From Anaerolineae bacterium (GTDB lineage Bacteria; Chloroflexota; Anaerolineae; UBA4142; SHND01): a stretch of DNA of 53,490 nt. The stretch covers positions 1-53,490 of the forward strand of contig JAJTXZ010000026.1 of NCBI GenBank assembly GCA_021463195.1. The letters run 5' to 3'. A model generated the notes under the pieces. The model was not told the DNA's origin and did no database searches. It worked only from the letters and a program-made list of their open reading frames with translations. The position numbers were made by a program, and so were the translations under genes. The first letter of the stretch is position 1; each line of letters starts with the position of its first letter. This document shows, one piece after another, positions 8,244-15,918 of the stretch.

Positions 8244-8310
8244 GGGCGAAGCATTGGCGGACACATTCGCGAATCGAATCACATCCGCGCTTGCCAATGC
8301 TTCGCCCCTA
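8241..8310. repeat. 18-bp perfect inverted repeat between eutN and eutA
   Basis: TAGGGGCGAAGCATTGGC (8241-8258, starting with the eutN stop codon) is exactly repeated in inverse at 8293-8310. A 34-base loop separates the arms and no T-run follows. It may be a REP-like element, an mRNA-stabilising hairpin or a partial terminator between the two genes. Confidence 0.8.
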
Positions 8311-8318
8311 CCGCCCAA

Positions 8319-9752
8319 ATGGCTGACTCGCGCACCTTGTTGAGCGTTGGACTCGACGTTGGCACGACGACGACGCAAATTGTTTTCTCGCGCATCTATT
8401 TGAAAAATATCGCGCCGTCGTCGCAAGCGCCGCGCATCGGCATCAACGACCGCGACCTTCTTTACCAATCGCAAATCTACATCACGCCGCTTGCAACGCG
8501 TGACCGCGTAGACATCCGCGCTCTGGAACTGCTTGTCGAAAAAGAATATGCCAAAGCAAACATTTCGCCCTCTCAAGTCGAAACGGGCGCGGTGATCGTT
8601 ACGGGCGAAATCGCGAAAAAAGAAAACGCGGCAGAGATTCTTGAAGCGTTGGGAAAATACGCGGGCGAGTTTGTTGTCACCGTCGCGGGTCCGCGCCTTG
8701 AAGCGCAGATGGCGGGACGCGGCAGCGGCGCGGCGGCGTACTCGCGCGAACATTACGCGCGCGTGACGAACGTGGACATTGGCGGCGGCACGGCGAACAG
8801 CGCGGTGTTTGAATTGGGCAATACGCTCGCGGCGGCGGCGATGAATGTGGGCGGGCGCATCATCGAGATTGACCGCAGCACAATGCAGCTGCGCCACATC
8901 GCCGAACCGGCGCGCAAAATTATTCAACATCACAATTTGCCGATTCGCGTTGGCGAACGCGCGCAACTTGGACCGCTGCGCGAATTTTGTAATGTGATGG
9001 CAGAGTTGGTGGTCGAGTTGATTGAGGGACGCGAATCATCATTCGCACATCAAGTGATGCTCACGCCGCCGATGAGCGTTAGCGGGCGCAACACAAAATT
9101 ATTTATTAGCGGCGGCGTCGGGCGCTATTTTTATCATCCGCTTGAAAATGTAACGCTTGAAAGCGTTACAACCCATGACGACATTGGTCCGTTGTTTGGG
9201 CTCGCGCTGCGCGAAAACAAGACGCTTCAACAAATGGAAGCCGTCGAGCCGCCCGAAACGATTCGCGCGACGGTGATTGGCGCGAGTTCGCAAACGGTGA
9301 CGTTGAGCGGTTCGACGATTTGGGCGGAGAAACAAATTCTGCCGATTAAAAATGTTCCTGTGGTGCGACCCAATTTGGGTACAACCGCAAACATTCCCGA
9401 CGCGATTTCTGACGCGATGGCGCGAATGGAAATTGACGCGTCGCGCGAAAACGCGGCGATTGCATTAGACATTCACGGAACGTTGGATTTCGCGCAGTTG
9501 CAAAATTTGGCAAAAGGTTTGTCCGATTACGCGTCGCGCGCATTGCCGAACGAACGTCCGCTCATTTTGATTTTGGGGCGCGATTACGCGCAAAGTTTGG
9601 GGCAAGCGATAAAATCGTTTTCGCCGCACCGCGCGCTCTTATCCATTGACCAAGTGGGTTTGGACGAGGGCGATTACATTGATATTGGTCTGCCGATGCT
9701 CGATGGGCGCGTCGTGCCGTTGAGTGTGAAAACGTTAATATTCTATAGGTAA
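8319..9752 (+). CDS. eutA: Ethanolamine ammonia-lyase reactivating factor EutA
   Basis: Chaperone-like ATPase that removes inactivated cobalamin from EutBC so the lyase can bind fresh adenosylcobalamin, 477 residues. It shows the ASKHA-type phosphate loop LLSVGLDVGTTTTQIVFSR at 4-22, the second loop NVDIGGGTANSAVF at about 150-163, the GGGVGRYFYHPL-like ISGGVGRY region and the C-terminal LDIHGTLDFAQLQNLAKG domain. The length is as expected for the family. The start at 8319 is the first ATG after the inverted repeat. Confidence 0.92.
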   Translation: MADSRTLLSVGLDVGTTTTQIVFSRIYLKNIAPSSQAPRIGINDRDLLYQSQIYITPLATRDRVDIRALELLVEKEYAKANISPSQVETGAVIVTGEIAKKENAAEILEALGKYAGEFVVTVAGPRLEAQMAGRGSGAAAYSREHYARVTNVDIGGGTANSAVFELGNTLAAAAMNVGGRIIEIDRSTMQLRHIAEPARKIIQHHNLPIRVGERAQLGPLREFCNVMAELVVELIEGRESSFAHQVMLTPPMSVSGRNTKLFISGGVGRYFYHPLENVTLESVTTHDDIGPLFGLALRENKTLQQMEAVEPPETIRATVIGASSQTVTLSGSTIWAEKQILPIKNVPVVRPNLGTTANIPDAISDAMARMEIDASRENAAIALDIHGTLDFAQLQNLAKGLSDYASRALPNERPLILILGRDYAQSLGQAIKSFSPHRALLSIDQVGLDEGDYIDIGLPMLDGRVVPLSVKTLIFYR

Positions 9753-9824
9753 AGCTCAAAGCGAAAAGTTAAAAGCTAAAAGTATTTTGCATTGATTTTT
9801 AGCTTTTAACTTTATACTTTTAAC
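9753..9824 (+). repeat. Stop-to-start spacer with TAACTTT repeats and a 16-bp perfect hairpin
   Basis: AAGTTAAAAGCTAAAA (9766-9781) and its exact inverse TTTTAGCTTTTAACTT (9797-9812) bracket a 15-base loop. TATACTTTTAAC continues to the start codon. The spacer is almost pure A/T, unlike the genes on either side. It belongs to the AACTTTT family seen again at 17704-17785. Confidence 0.8.
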
Positions 9825-10772
9825 TTGATACTTTTGGTTGGAAGCGCGAACGCAGAAATTGGTTTCGCGGATGGGATGAAAATTTTGCGCGCGGGTGGCA
9901 GCGCGCTCGACGCGGTGGAAGCGGTGATTCGCGCGGTGGAATCGAATCCCGATGACCACAGCGTTGGCTTTGGCGGCTTGCCCAACATTCTCGGTCAGGT
10001 GGAATTGGACGCGAGCATCATGGACGGCAAAACGCTGTCGGCGGGCGCGGTGTGCGCGGTGAAAAATTACGAGCATCCGATTTCGATTGCGCGCCAAGTG
10101 ATGGAACGTTTGCCGCACGTCATGTTGGCGGGCGCGGGCGCGGAACGTTTTGCGCGCGAACTTGGGATGAAAAAGAAAAATTTGTTGAGCGATCAAGCGC
10201 GCGCGATTTATGAAAGCAAGGTGAGCGATTCGCCGCGCTACAACACGATGCGCGAACTCGTTTCGCGCGCGACGCTTGACCCCGAAATCGCGGCGAGCGT
10301 TAAAGAGTACGGCGACGAAAAACATTTTGGCACGACGAATGTGCTGGCGATTGACGGCGCGGGAAATTTTGCGAGCGGCGTCAGCACCAGCGGCTGGGCG
10401 TGGAAATATCCGGGACGCGTCGGCGATTCGCCCATCATCGGCGCGGGCAATTATTGCGACAACCGTTACGGCGCGTGCGGCTGCACCGGCTATGGCGAAA
10501 TGGCAATGCGCGCGAACACGGCGCATTCGGTCGTGTTGTACATGAAAATGGGGATGAGTTTGCAACGCGCGGCGCGCGAAGCGATGAAGGATTTACGCGC
10601 GCTCACTGTGCCCTTTCCGCCGGGGATGAATTTGGTTGCGGTGGACGCGCGCGGCAAGCACTGCGGATTCACAACTGAAACAGACCGCGTCGTTGAATAC
10701 GTCTATCAAACCGAAAAAATGAAAGCGCCAAAGATAAAAGCGCGGACTGTCGTGCCGCTGGAGCCAAGTTGA
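9825..10772 (+). CDS. Ntn-hydrolase of the isoaspartyl peptidase/glycosylasparaginase family
   Basis: Threonine-nucleophile amidohydrolase, 315 residues, made as a precursor that would cleave itself into two chains. The N-terminal part has LRAGGSALDAVEAVIRAVE and the autocleavage site is in KHFGTTNVLAIDGAGNFASG, where a Thr of GTT would become the nucleophile. The beta chain shows STSGWAWKYPGRVGDSPIIG and CTGYGEMAMR. No in-frame ATG exists after the stop at 9807; the TTG at 9825 is the best start and sits inside the A/T repeat. Related enzymes release ammonia or aspartate from asparagine-type amides. Its role between eutA and eutB is unknown. Confidence 0.85.
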   Translation: MILLVGSANAEIGFADGMKILRAGGSALDAVEAVIRAVESNPDDHSVGFGGLPNILGQVELDASIMDGKTLSAGAVCAVKNYEHPISIARQVMERLPHVMLAGAGAERFARELGMKKKNLLSDQARAIYESKVSDSPRYNTMRELVSRATLDPEIAASVKEYGDEKHFGTTNVLAIDGAGNFASGVSTSGWAWKYPGRVGDSPIIGAGNYCDNRYGACGCTGYGEMAMRANTAHSVVLYMKMGMSLQRAAREAMKDLRALTVPFPPGMNLVAVDARGKHCGFTTETDRVVEYVYQTEKMKAPKIKARTVVPLEPS

Positions 10773-10779
10773 AGGTTGA

Positions 10780-10872
10780 GAGTTAAACGTTCAATCTTTC
10801 ATTGTCGCGCTGGAAAAAGGATATTCCGAGATTGCGGATATGCTGCAGTCTGAGGGTGGAATAGAATTGTGA
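10780..10872 (+). pseudogene. Remnant resembling the C-terminal end of an ankyrin-repeat protein, copy 1
   Basis: Frame reading VALEKGYSEIADMLQSEGG followed by IEL and a stop resembles the last helix pair of ankyrin-repeat proteins (GHxEIADLL). No start codon or upstream repeats remain. A second, shorter tail (YIADMLQSGGGVEN, 11396-11443) precedes another DUF2283-like reading frame, so the two blocks seem duplicated. Confidence 0.4.
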
Positions 10873-11153
10873 ATGAGCCGCGCGTGCGAATATCGCCTCA
10901 TGCGTTGGAACAAATTCGCCTGCGAAAATTGACGATTGAGCAGGTCGTCCGCGTAGTCACAGGCCCTGAACAAATCACGGTTGCCGCGCATGGGCGCTAT
11001 TTCGCAGAGAGTAGAATAGAAATAGATCGCAAGAATTTTCTACTGCGTGTATTGATCGAACGTCTTGAGGAAAATGAGTATGTGGTTTTGCTCGTCTTGA
11101 CCGTCTATCCGACATCCAAGTTGAGCAGGTATTGGCGTGGAGGTGCAAAGTGA
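10869..11153 (+). CDS. DUF4258 family protein (toxin-like)
   Basis: 94 residues, GTG start. It has the ISPHALEQIRLRKLTIEQV opening and the GRYFAESRIEI and VVLLVLTVYPTSK strands typical of DUF4258. Such proteins are often paired with DUF2283 or other small partners in toxin-antitoxin-like modules. The stop overlaps the GTG of the DUF2283 gene (GTGA), so the two are coupled. The pair is inserted between the Ntn-hydrolase and the Mrr gene; its lower GC suggests acquisition. Confidence 0.7.
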   Translation: MNEPRVRISPHALEQIRLRKLTIEQVVRVVTGPEQITVAAHGRYFAESRIEIDRKNFLLRVLIERLEENEYVVLLVLTVYPTSKLSRYWRGGAK

Positions 11154-11362
11154 GAATTACCTATGATGAGTCCGTTGACATCATTTATATTCGCTTCCGC
11201 GAGGGCGATTATGAGGAAAGCGATGAAGTATCAGAAGGTGTCATTGTTGATTTTGATAAAGAGGGCAAACCAATGGCGATAGAGATTTTGGACGCATCAA
11301 AAATGTTGAGCCAAGTTGACCGCGTGACGTTCGAGTATGCGCGAACTTCACAACCTGTCTGA
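11150..11362 (+). CDS. DUF2283 family protein (antitoxin-like)
   Basis: 70 residues. The family pattern is clear: RITYDESVDIIYIRFREGDY, then EVSEGVIVDFDKEGKPMAIEILDAS. GTG 11150 is chosen because GGAGGT lies seven bases upstream and the codon overlaps the stop of the DUF4258 gene. Function is unknown; the pair with DUF4258 suggests antitoxin or regulatory partner. Confidence 0.75.
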   Translation: MRITYDESVDIIYIRFREGDYEESDEVSEGVIVDFDKEGKPMAIEILDASKMLSQVDRVTFEYARTSQPV

Positions 11363-11395
11363 AAGTGATATCCTCTCTCATTCTGGCGCGGTGAT

Positions 11396-11443
11396 TTCTA
11401 TATCGCGGATATGTTGCAGAGCGGGGGGGGAGTGGAAAACTAA
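11396..11443 (+). pseudogene. Ankyrin-type tail remnant, copy 2
   Basis: YIADMLQSGGGVEN then TAA, matching the remnant at 10780-10872 (IADMLQSEGG). It contains a run of eight G (11423-11430). It precedes the second DUF2283-like frame in the same order as copy 1 does, supporting a local duplication. Confidence 0.4.
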
Positions 11444-11484
11444 AATCAAAAGTTAAAAGCGCAAAGATAAAAGTGGCGGTGACC

Positions 11485-11637
11485 ATGCGAATTGTTTATG
11501 ATAAATCTGTTGACATTCTCACCAGTTGCTTACGCGAATGTGATTATGCGGAAAGCGATAAAGTATCAGCGAGTGTGATTGTTGTTTTTGATAAAGAGGG
11601 TAAGCCGATGACGATTGAGATTTTGGATGCTGTGTAA
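11485..11637 (+). pseudogene. Diverged duplicate of the DUF2283 gene
   Basis: 50-residue frame starting MRIVYDKSVDIL and ending FDKEGKPMTIEILDAV, about two thirds identical to the gene at 11150. The strand DIIYIRF is replaced by DILTSCL, and the last 20 residues are missing. The repeat AAATCAAAAGTTAAAAG precedes it. Probably a decaying copy, though it is still open. Confidence 0.65.
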
Positions 11638-11654
11638 CGGTTTAGGAATCAGAA

Positions 11655-12506
11655 ATGAGTAAAAACAAAATTCCAACTTATGATCAACTCATGAATCCCC
11701 TCATTAAGGCGTTGAGACTTTTGGGCGACTCGGGGACCAATGAGGAAATTCATGCCAAAGTCGCTGAAGTCGCAGGACTTTCAGATGACCAGCTTGAAGT
11801 GTTACACAATTCGACAAAGGGTGGAGTTACAGAAATTGAGTATCGTTTGGGATGGGCGAAAACATATTTGAAAAAAGTCGGCATCTTGGAAAACTCCGGG
11901 CGCGGGGTCTGGGCTTTAACACAGGAAGGTAAAAAGACGGAATTTGTAGATCCGCGCGAGATTGTTAAAAAGGTAAATGCACAAGCAAAAAAAGAAAGTA
12001 AATCGCAAATTGATGCAGAAGGCGAAAATGACAGCTCAGAGTCTTGGCATGATGACCTTGCATCTACTATCCAGGATATGGACCCGAGCGCGTTTGAACG
12101 GCTTGTGCAAAGAATGTTGCGTGAGTCAGGTTTTGTGCAAGTTGAGGTAACAGGAAGAACTGGTGATGGAGGCATTGATGGGAACGGAATTATGAGACTT
12201 GGTGGGTTGCTTAGTTTTCACGTAATTTTCCAATGCAAACGCAGGCATGGGTCAATTGGCGCAAGCGTCGTTCGTGATTTTCGTGGGGCGATGGTGGGAC
12301 GCGCCGATAAGGCATTATTGGTTACAACGGGAACATTTACAAAAGATGCGATGCGTGAAGCAACACGTGATGGTGCGCCAGCCATTGACTTGATGGATGG
12401 AGAACAACTTTTAGAAAAGCTAAAGCAATTATCGTTGGGGGTAAAGACGGAAAAGATAGAGATTGAGCGTGTCAAGATTGATTATGAATGGTTTGCGGGA
12501 ATTTAA
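11655..12506 (+). CDS. Mrr-type restriction endonuclease
   Basis: 283 residues. A winged-helix Mrr N-terminal domain (about 8-100: MNPLIKALRLLGDSGTNEEI, GILENSGRGVWALTQEG) is joined by a charged linker to a PD-(D/E)XK nuclease domain. The active-site motif is TGDGGIDGNGIM followed by IFQCKRR. Members of this family cut modified DNA. The gene has lower GC than its eut neighbours and sits between the DUF2283 copy and the cupin gene, consistent with a defence gene inserted into the BMC locus. Confidence 0.85.
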   Translation: MSKNKIPTYDQLMNPLIKALRLLGDSGTNEEIHAKVAEVAGLSDDQLEVLHNSTKGGVTEIEYRLGWAKTYLKKVGILENSGRGVWALTQEGKKTEFVDPREIVKKVNAQAKKESKSQIDAEGENDSSESWHDDLASTIQDMDPSAFERLVQRMLRESGFVQVEVTGRTGDGGIDGNGIMRLGGLLSFHVIFQCKRRHGSIGASVVRDFRGAMVGRADKALLVTTGTFTKDAMREATRDGAPAIDLMDGEQLLEKLKQLSLGVKTEKIEIERVKIDYEWFAGI

Positions 12507-12574
12507 TCCGGTCACCGTATTGGCAAGAAATTTTCGAGGCGCAAACGATTGAAATTCATGGAGATAAACAAATT

Positions 12575-13009
12575 ATGAAACCGATCAAAATCAACAAAAC
12601 CCAACCCGAACCCGACGCGCTGCATACGCCCTACAAAGGTTCCGAAAAAGAATTTGTCGGGGAAGTTACGCTCAAACGTCTCGTGTGGGCGGGCGATAGT
12701 GCCGATGTCGAATTGCTCGGCGTGTGGTTCGACGCGGGCGCGTACACCAAGCCGCACATTCACGACGTTGACCAAGTCCTGCATGTCCTTGAAGGAACGT
12801 GCGCTTACGGCGACGAAAACGGTGTTACACTTGTGCACGCGGGCGAAATCATCACCGTTCCAAAAGATGTGTGGCATTGGCACGGCGCGACGCCCGACGC
12901 GCCAATGATGCACCTTTCCATTCGCAAGATGGGGAATAGCACGAATTGGGAGGTGGAGGAAAAAAATTGGAGCGCGCAGTATCAAGCGTTGGCAGAAAAA
13001 GGGAAATGA
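12575..13009 (+). CDS. Small cupin-domain protein
   Basis: 144 residues forming a single cupin barrel. Motif 1 is KPHIHDVDQVLHVLEG and motif 2 is the KDVWHWHGATPD region, so a metal site with several His is likely. The ATG at 12575 is chosen because GGAG lies 11 bases upstream and the protein then begins with the expected strand. EutQ is also a cupin, but EutQ has a longer N-terminal region and this protein looks like a generic cupin. Its stop overlaps the next gene (ATGA). Confidence 0.75.
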   Translation: MKPIKINKTQPEPDALHTPYKGSEKEFVGEVTLKRLVWAGDSADVELLGVWFDAGAYTKPHIHDVDQVLHVLEGTCAYGDENGVTLVHAGEIITVPKDVWHWHGATPDAPMMHLSIRKMGNSTNWEVEEKNWSAQYQALAEKGK

Positions 13010-13377
13010 AGGAAACAACAAGCCTTCGTGTAAAGCGCGCGCGGATCCCGAAACGCCTTGCCCCGTATTTTCAGGAATACGATTTCAAGAAATTGGATTC
13101 GGCGCGTGATGCTGAAATTGTCATTCAGCGCGCTCTTGAATTTGGGCCGATGCGCGAACTGCAATGGCTCTTTCGGGTGTACGGAAAGGCGCGAATCAAG
13201 CAATTCGTGTACGATTTCGGGAAACGCGGCTTGTCGCCCAGAGCGTTCAATTATTGGCGCAGACTGTTTGAATTGAAACACTGGCGCAGAGCATCTTTTG
13301 AAGGGATGAATTGGGAGCGCGCGCAAATCGAACAGGAAATCCGAAACCAGCTGTGGCCGTTTGGTGACGCGAATTGA
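13006..13377 (+). CDS. DUF6922-like small protein
   Basis: 123 residues, basic. The pattern LAPYFQEYDFKKLDSARD, ELQWLFRVYGKARIKQFV and LSPRAFNYWRRLF matches small proteins often found with nucleotidyltransferase toxins (AbiEii type). No such toxin gene is next to it here. Translationally coupled to the cupin gene by ATGA overlap. Family name from memory; function unknown. Confidence 0.55.
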   Translation: MKETTSLRVKRARIPKRLAPYFQEYDFKKLDSARDAEIVIQRALEFGPMRELQWLFRVYGKARIKQFVYDFGKRGLSPRAFNYWRRLFELKHWRRASFEGMNWERAQIEQEIRNQLWPFGDAN

Positions 13378-13549
13378 ATCACGATACACTCCTATGCTGC
13401 ACACCAATCAATTTGCTTTCTTGACATGAGGTGTCAACGAATAGTGCGATTGAGACGACGAACTACATCAGACTTTATCACGCGCACGGAATGCACGATA
13501 CGCAAACGAAATCCAAAATCTGAAATCTGAAATCTGAAATTCCTCTACC
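13378..13549 (+). other. Spacer before eutB with inverted repeat and AAATCTG heptamers
   Basis: Holds TTGACATGAGGTGTCAA (13421-13437, a 6-bp inverted repeat that could be an operator or half of a promoter; no good -10 is placed 17 bases on). Near the start codon are three perfect heptamers AAATCTG (13516-13536) followed by AAATTCC. No Shine-Dalgarno precedes eutB. Confidence 0.6.
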
Positions 13550-14920
13550 ATGCTTCTCCGCACCAAACTTTTCGGCAAAACATACGAGTTCCGCGACCTG
13601 CGCGAACTTATGGGCAAGGCGAACGAAGATAAATCGGGCGACCATCTCGCGGGCGTCGCCGCGTCGTCGGCGATTGAACGCGCGGCGGCGAAATATGTTT
13701 TGTCCGAAGCGCCGCTGTGGGCGCTGTACGAAAATCCCGTCGCGCCGTACGACCAAGATGAAGTGACGCGCGTGATTATGGACGCCGTTGACCAAAACGC
13801 GTACGTACAAATCAAAACGTGGACCGTTGGACAACTGCGCGAATGGATTCTCGACAACAAGACGACGAACGACGACATTAAAAAAATTCAAAACGGACTC
13901 ACAAGCGAAATGATTGCGGCGGTGGCGAAATTGATGTCGAACATGGATCTCGTTCTCGCCGCGTCAAAAATCCGCGTCGTCACGCACGCCAACAACACGA
14001 TGGGCGAAATGGGTCGGCTCGCCTCGCGCAATCAGCCGAATCATCCCACCGACGACCCCGACGGCATTCGCGCGGAAATTTACGAAGGACTCTCGTACGG
14101 TTCGGGCGATTCCGTCATCGGCATCAATCCGGTGGATGATTCGTTAGCAAGCGTTCAACGTTTGCTCGAGATGAGTTACAAAGTCATTCAGAATTGGAAA
14201 ATTCCCACGCAGAATTGCGTCCTCGCGCACGTGACAACGCAAATGGAAGCGATGAAACGCGGTTCGCCGGCGGGACTCGTCTTTCAATCGCTCGCGGGTT
14301 CGCAAAAAGGGAACGAGTCGTTCGGCATTTCCGTCGGCATGTTGGACGAAGCGTACGAGATTGCGAAAAAATATTCTGTCGTCCCCGGGCCCAATTACAT
14401 GTACTTTGAAACGGGCGAAGGCGCGGAACTTTCCGCCGACGCGCATCACGGCTGGGACCAACTCACACTTGAAGTGCGCTGTTACGGTTTGGCGAAACGC
14501 TACGCGCCGTTCCAAGTCAATTCCGTCGTTGGATTCATCGGGCCCGAATATCTTTATGACGCGCGGCAAATTACGCGCGCAGGTTTGGAAGACCATTTTT
14601 GCGCGAAACTGACGGGCATCTCGATGGGCTGCGACGCGTGTTATACGAATCACGCGCGCGCGGACCAGAACTCGCTGGAAAATCTTTCCATCCTTCTCGC
14701 CGCCGCGGGCTGCAACTATTTCATGGGCGTGCCGATGGGCGACGACCCGATGCTTTCGTATCAATCCAATTCGTTTCACGACGCGCCCTCGCTGCGTCAA
14801 ATTTTGAAATTGCGCCCGCTGCCCGAATTTGAAAATTGGCTCGTCGAGATGGGCTTGTGGGACGCTGAGAAATTATTGCTGACAGATAAGGCAGGGGATC
14901 CGACGATGTTTGTGAGATGA
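13550..14920 (+). CDS. eutB: Ethanolamine ammonia-lyase large subunit EutB
   Basis: Catalytic subunit of the adenosylcobalamin-dependent lyase that turns ethanolamine into acetaldehyde and ammonia, 456 residues and full length. It aligns throughout with known EutB: NQPNHPTDDPDGIRAEIYEG, LSYGSGDSVIGINPV, IPTQNCVLAHVTTQMEA, GLVFQSLAGSQKGNESFGI, YFETGEGAELSADAHHG, VVGFIGPEYLYDARQI and MGCDACYTNHARADQN. It acts as a hexamer of EutBC pairs in the BMC lumen. Three bases separate it from eutC. Confidence 0.97.
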   Translation: MLLRTKLFGKTYEFRDLRELMGKANEDKSGDHLAGVAASSAIERAAAKYVLSEAPLWALYENPVAPYDQDEVTRVIMDAVDQNAYVQIKTWTVGQLREWILDNKTTNDDIKKIQNGLTSEMIAAVAKLMSNMDLVLAASKIRVVTHANNTMGEMGRLASRNQPNHPTDDPDGIRAEIYEGLSYGSGDSVIGINPVDDSLASVQRLLEMSYKVIQNWKIPTQNCVLAHVTTQMEAMKRGSPAGLVFQSLAGSQKGNESFGISVGMLDEAYEIAKKYSVVPGPNYMYFETGEGAELSADAHHGWDQLTLEVRCYGLAKRYAPFQVNSVVGFIGPEYLYDARQITRAGLEDHFCAKLTGISMGCDACYTNHARADQNSLENLSILLAAAGCNYFMGVPMGDDPMLSYQSNSFHDAPSLRQILKLRPLPEFENWLVEMGLWDAEKLLLTDKAGDPTMFVR

Positions 14921-14923
14921 GAT

Positions 14924-15835
14924 ATGATTACGCAACAACAAATTGACGCCATCATTGACGCCGTTATCGCGGAATTGCAGCGACAAGGCGTTGGGAACGA
15001 ACGCGGGAGTGCACTCCACGCCATCGCTCCATCCCACGCGAGCGAGTTGAATCTCGACCTCCCCGACATCACAACGTCCGAATATCGCACACGTTCGTAT
15101 GTCGAAAATACGCGCAAGCCCGACGTATTGCGCGCGCTCATGTCCACCACGCCGTCGCGCATCGGCATTGGACACGCGGGTCCGCGCTATCGCAACATTC
15201 CACAATTTATTTTTTTGGCGGACCACGCTGTCACGCAAGACGCGTTGTTCAAAGAAATTGACCCCGCGCTGTTACAGCAATTCAATTTGTTCCAAGTGCA
15301 AACGCAAGCGTCGAATCGCCAAGAGTATCTTTTGCGTCCCGATTTGGGCAGAAAACTTTCCGACGCCGCGCGCAAAACATTGCAAGAAAAATGCGTCAAA
15401 AATCCTGATGTGCAACTTTATGTTTCCGATGGACTTTCCGCCGCGGCGATTGAACATAATTTGCGCGACATTTTTCCCGTGATTCAACAGGGTTTGCAGC
15501 AAGCCGGATTGAAAATGGGGACGCCGTTCTATGTAAAATACGGACGCGTCGGATTATTGAATGATGTGAATTCGATTGTGGACGCCAAGGTGGTCGTCAC
15601 ATTAATTGGCGAACGTCCCGGACTCGGACGCGCCGAAGCCGCGAGCGTGTACATGGGCTATCGCCCACAGCCCGATTCAAGCGACGCCGACCGTGATGTG
15701 GTGTGCAATATTTTCAACGGCGGCACGAACCCGCTCGAAGCGGGCGCATACGTGGTAGAATATATCAAACGTATGTTGAAACATCAGGCGAGCGGAATAA
15801 AATTGAAATTGATCGAGCAAGGAGCAAGCAAGTAG
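14924..15835 (+). CDS. eutC: Ethanolamine ammonia-lyase small subunit EutC
   Basis: Second subunit of the lyase, contributing the cobalamin-binding surface, 303 residues. The first 21 residues (ITQQQIDAIIDAVIAELQRQ) form an amphipathic helix like the encapsulation peptide known at the EutC N-terminus in enterobacteria. The body contains RKPDVLRALMSTTPSRIGIG, FLADHAVTQDALFKEI, VSDGLSAAAIEHNL, LIGERPGLGRAEAASVYMGY and FNGGTNPLEAGAYV, all diagnostic. It follows eutB within three bases. Confidence 0.96.
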   Translation: MITQQQIDAIIDAVIAELQRQGVGNERGSALHAIAPSHASELNLDLPDITTSEYRTRSYVENTRKPDVLRALMSTTPSRIGIGHAGPRYRNIPQFIFLADHAVTQDALFKEIDPALLQQFNLFQVQTQASNRQEYLLRPDLGRKLSDAARKTLQEKCVKNPDVQLYVSDGLSAAAIEHNLRDIFPVIQQGLQQAGLKMGTPFYVKYGRVGLLNDVNSIVDAKVVVTLIGERPGLGRAEAASVYMGYRPQPDSSDADRDVVCNIFNGGTNPLEAGAYVVEYIKRMLKHQASGIKLKLIEQGASK

Positions 15836-15918
15836 CAGATGACAGATAGCAAATCACAGACGCTAAACATGCGTCGTTTTGCGATCCGCTATTCGCTACT
15901 GGCTGTCAGCGACGTATT

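Noticed and set aside
7959-8966. 335-codon open frame on the minus strand across eutN and eutA
   Set aside because: Shadow of the two clear plus-strand genes. Arg/His/Ala-rich composition is typical of an antisense frame in GC-biased DNA.
9756-10565. 269-codon minus-strand open frame over the Ntn-hydrolase gene
   Set aside because: Low-complexity Arg/Ala/His sequence opposite a well-recognised enzyme; no family similarity.
12575-13009. Calling the cupin EutQ
   Set aside because: EutQ is longer, with an N-terminal region before its cupin; the motif here (HIHDVDQVLHVLEG) fits generic small cupins.
13421-13449. TTGACA at 13421 as the -35 of an eutB promoter
   Set aside because: The hexamer 17 bases on (GTGCGA region) is a poor -10. 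The 17-base inverted repeat was kept only as a possible operator.
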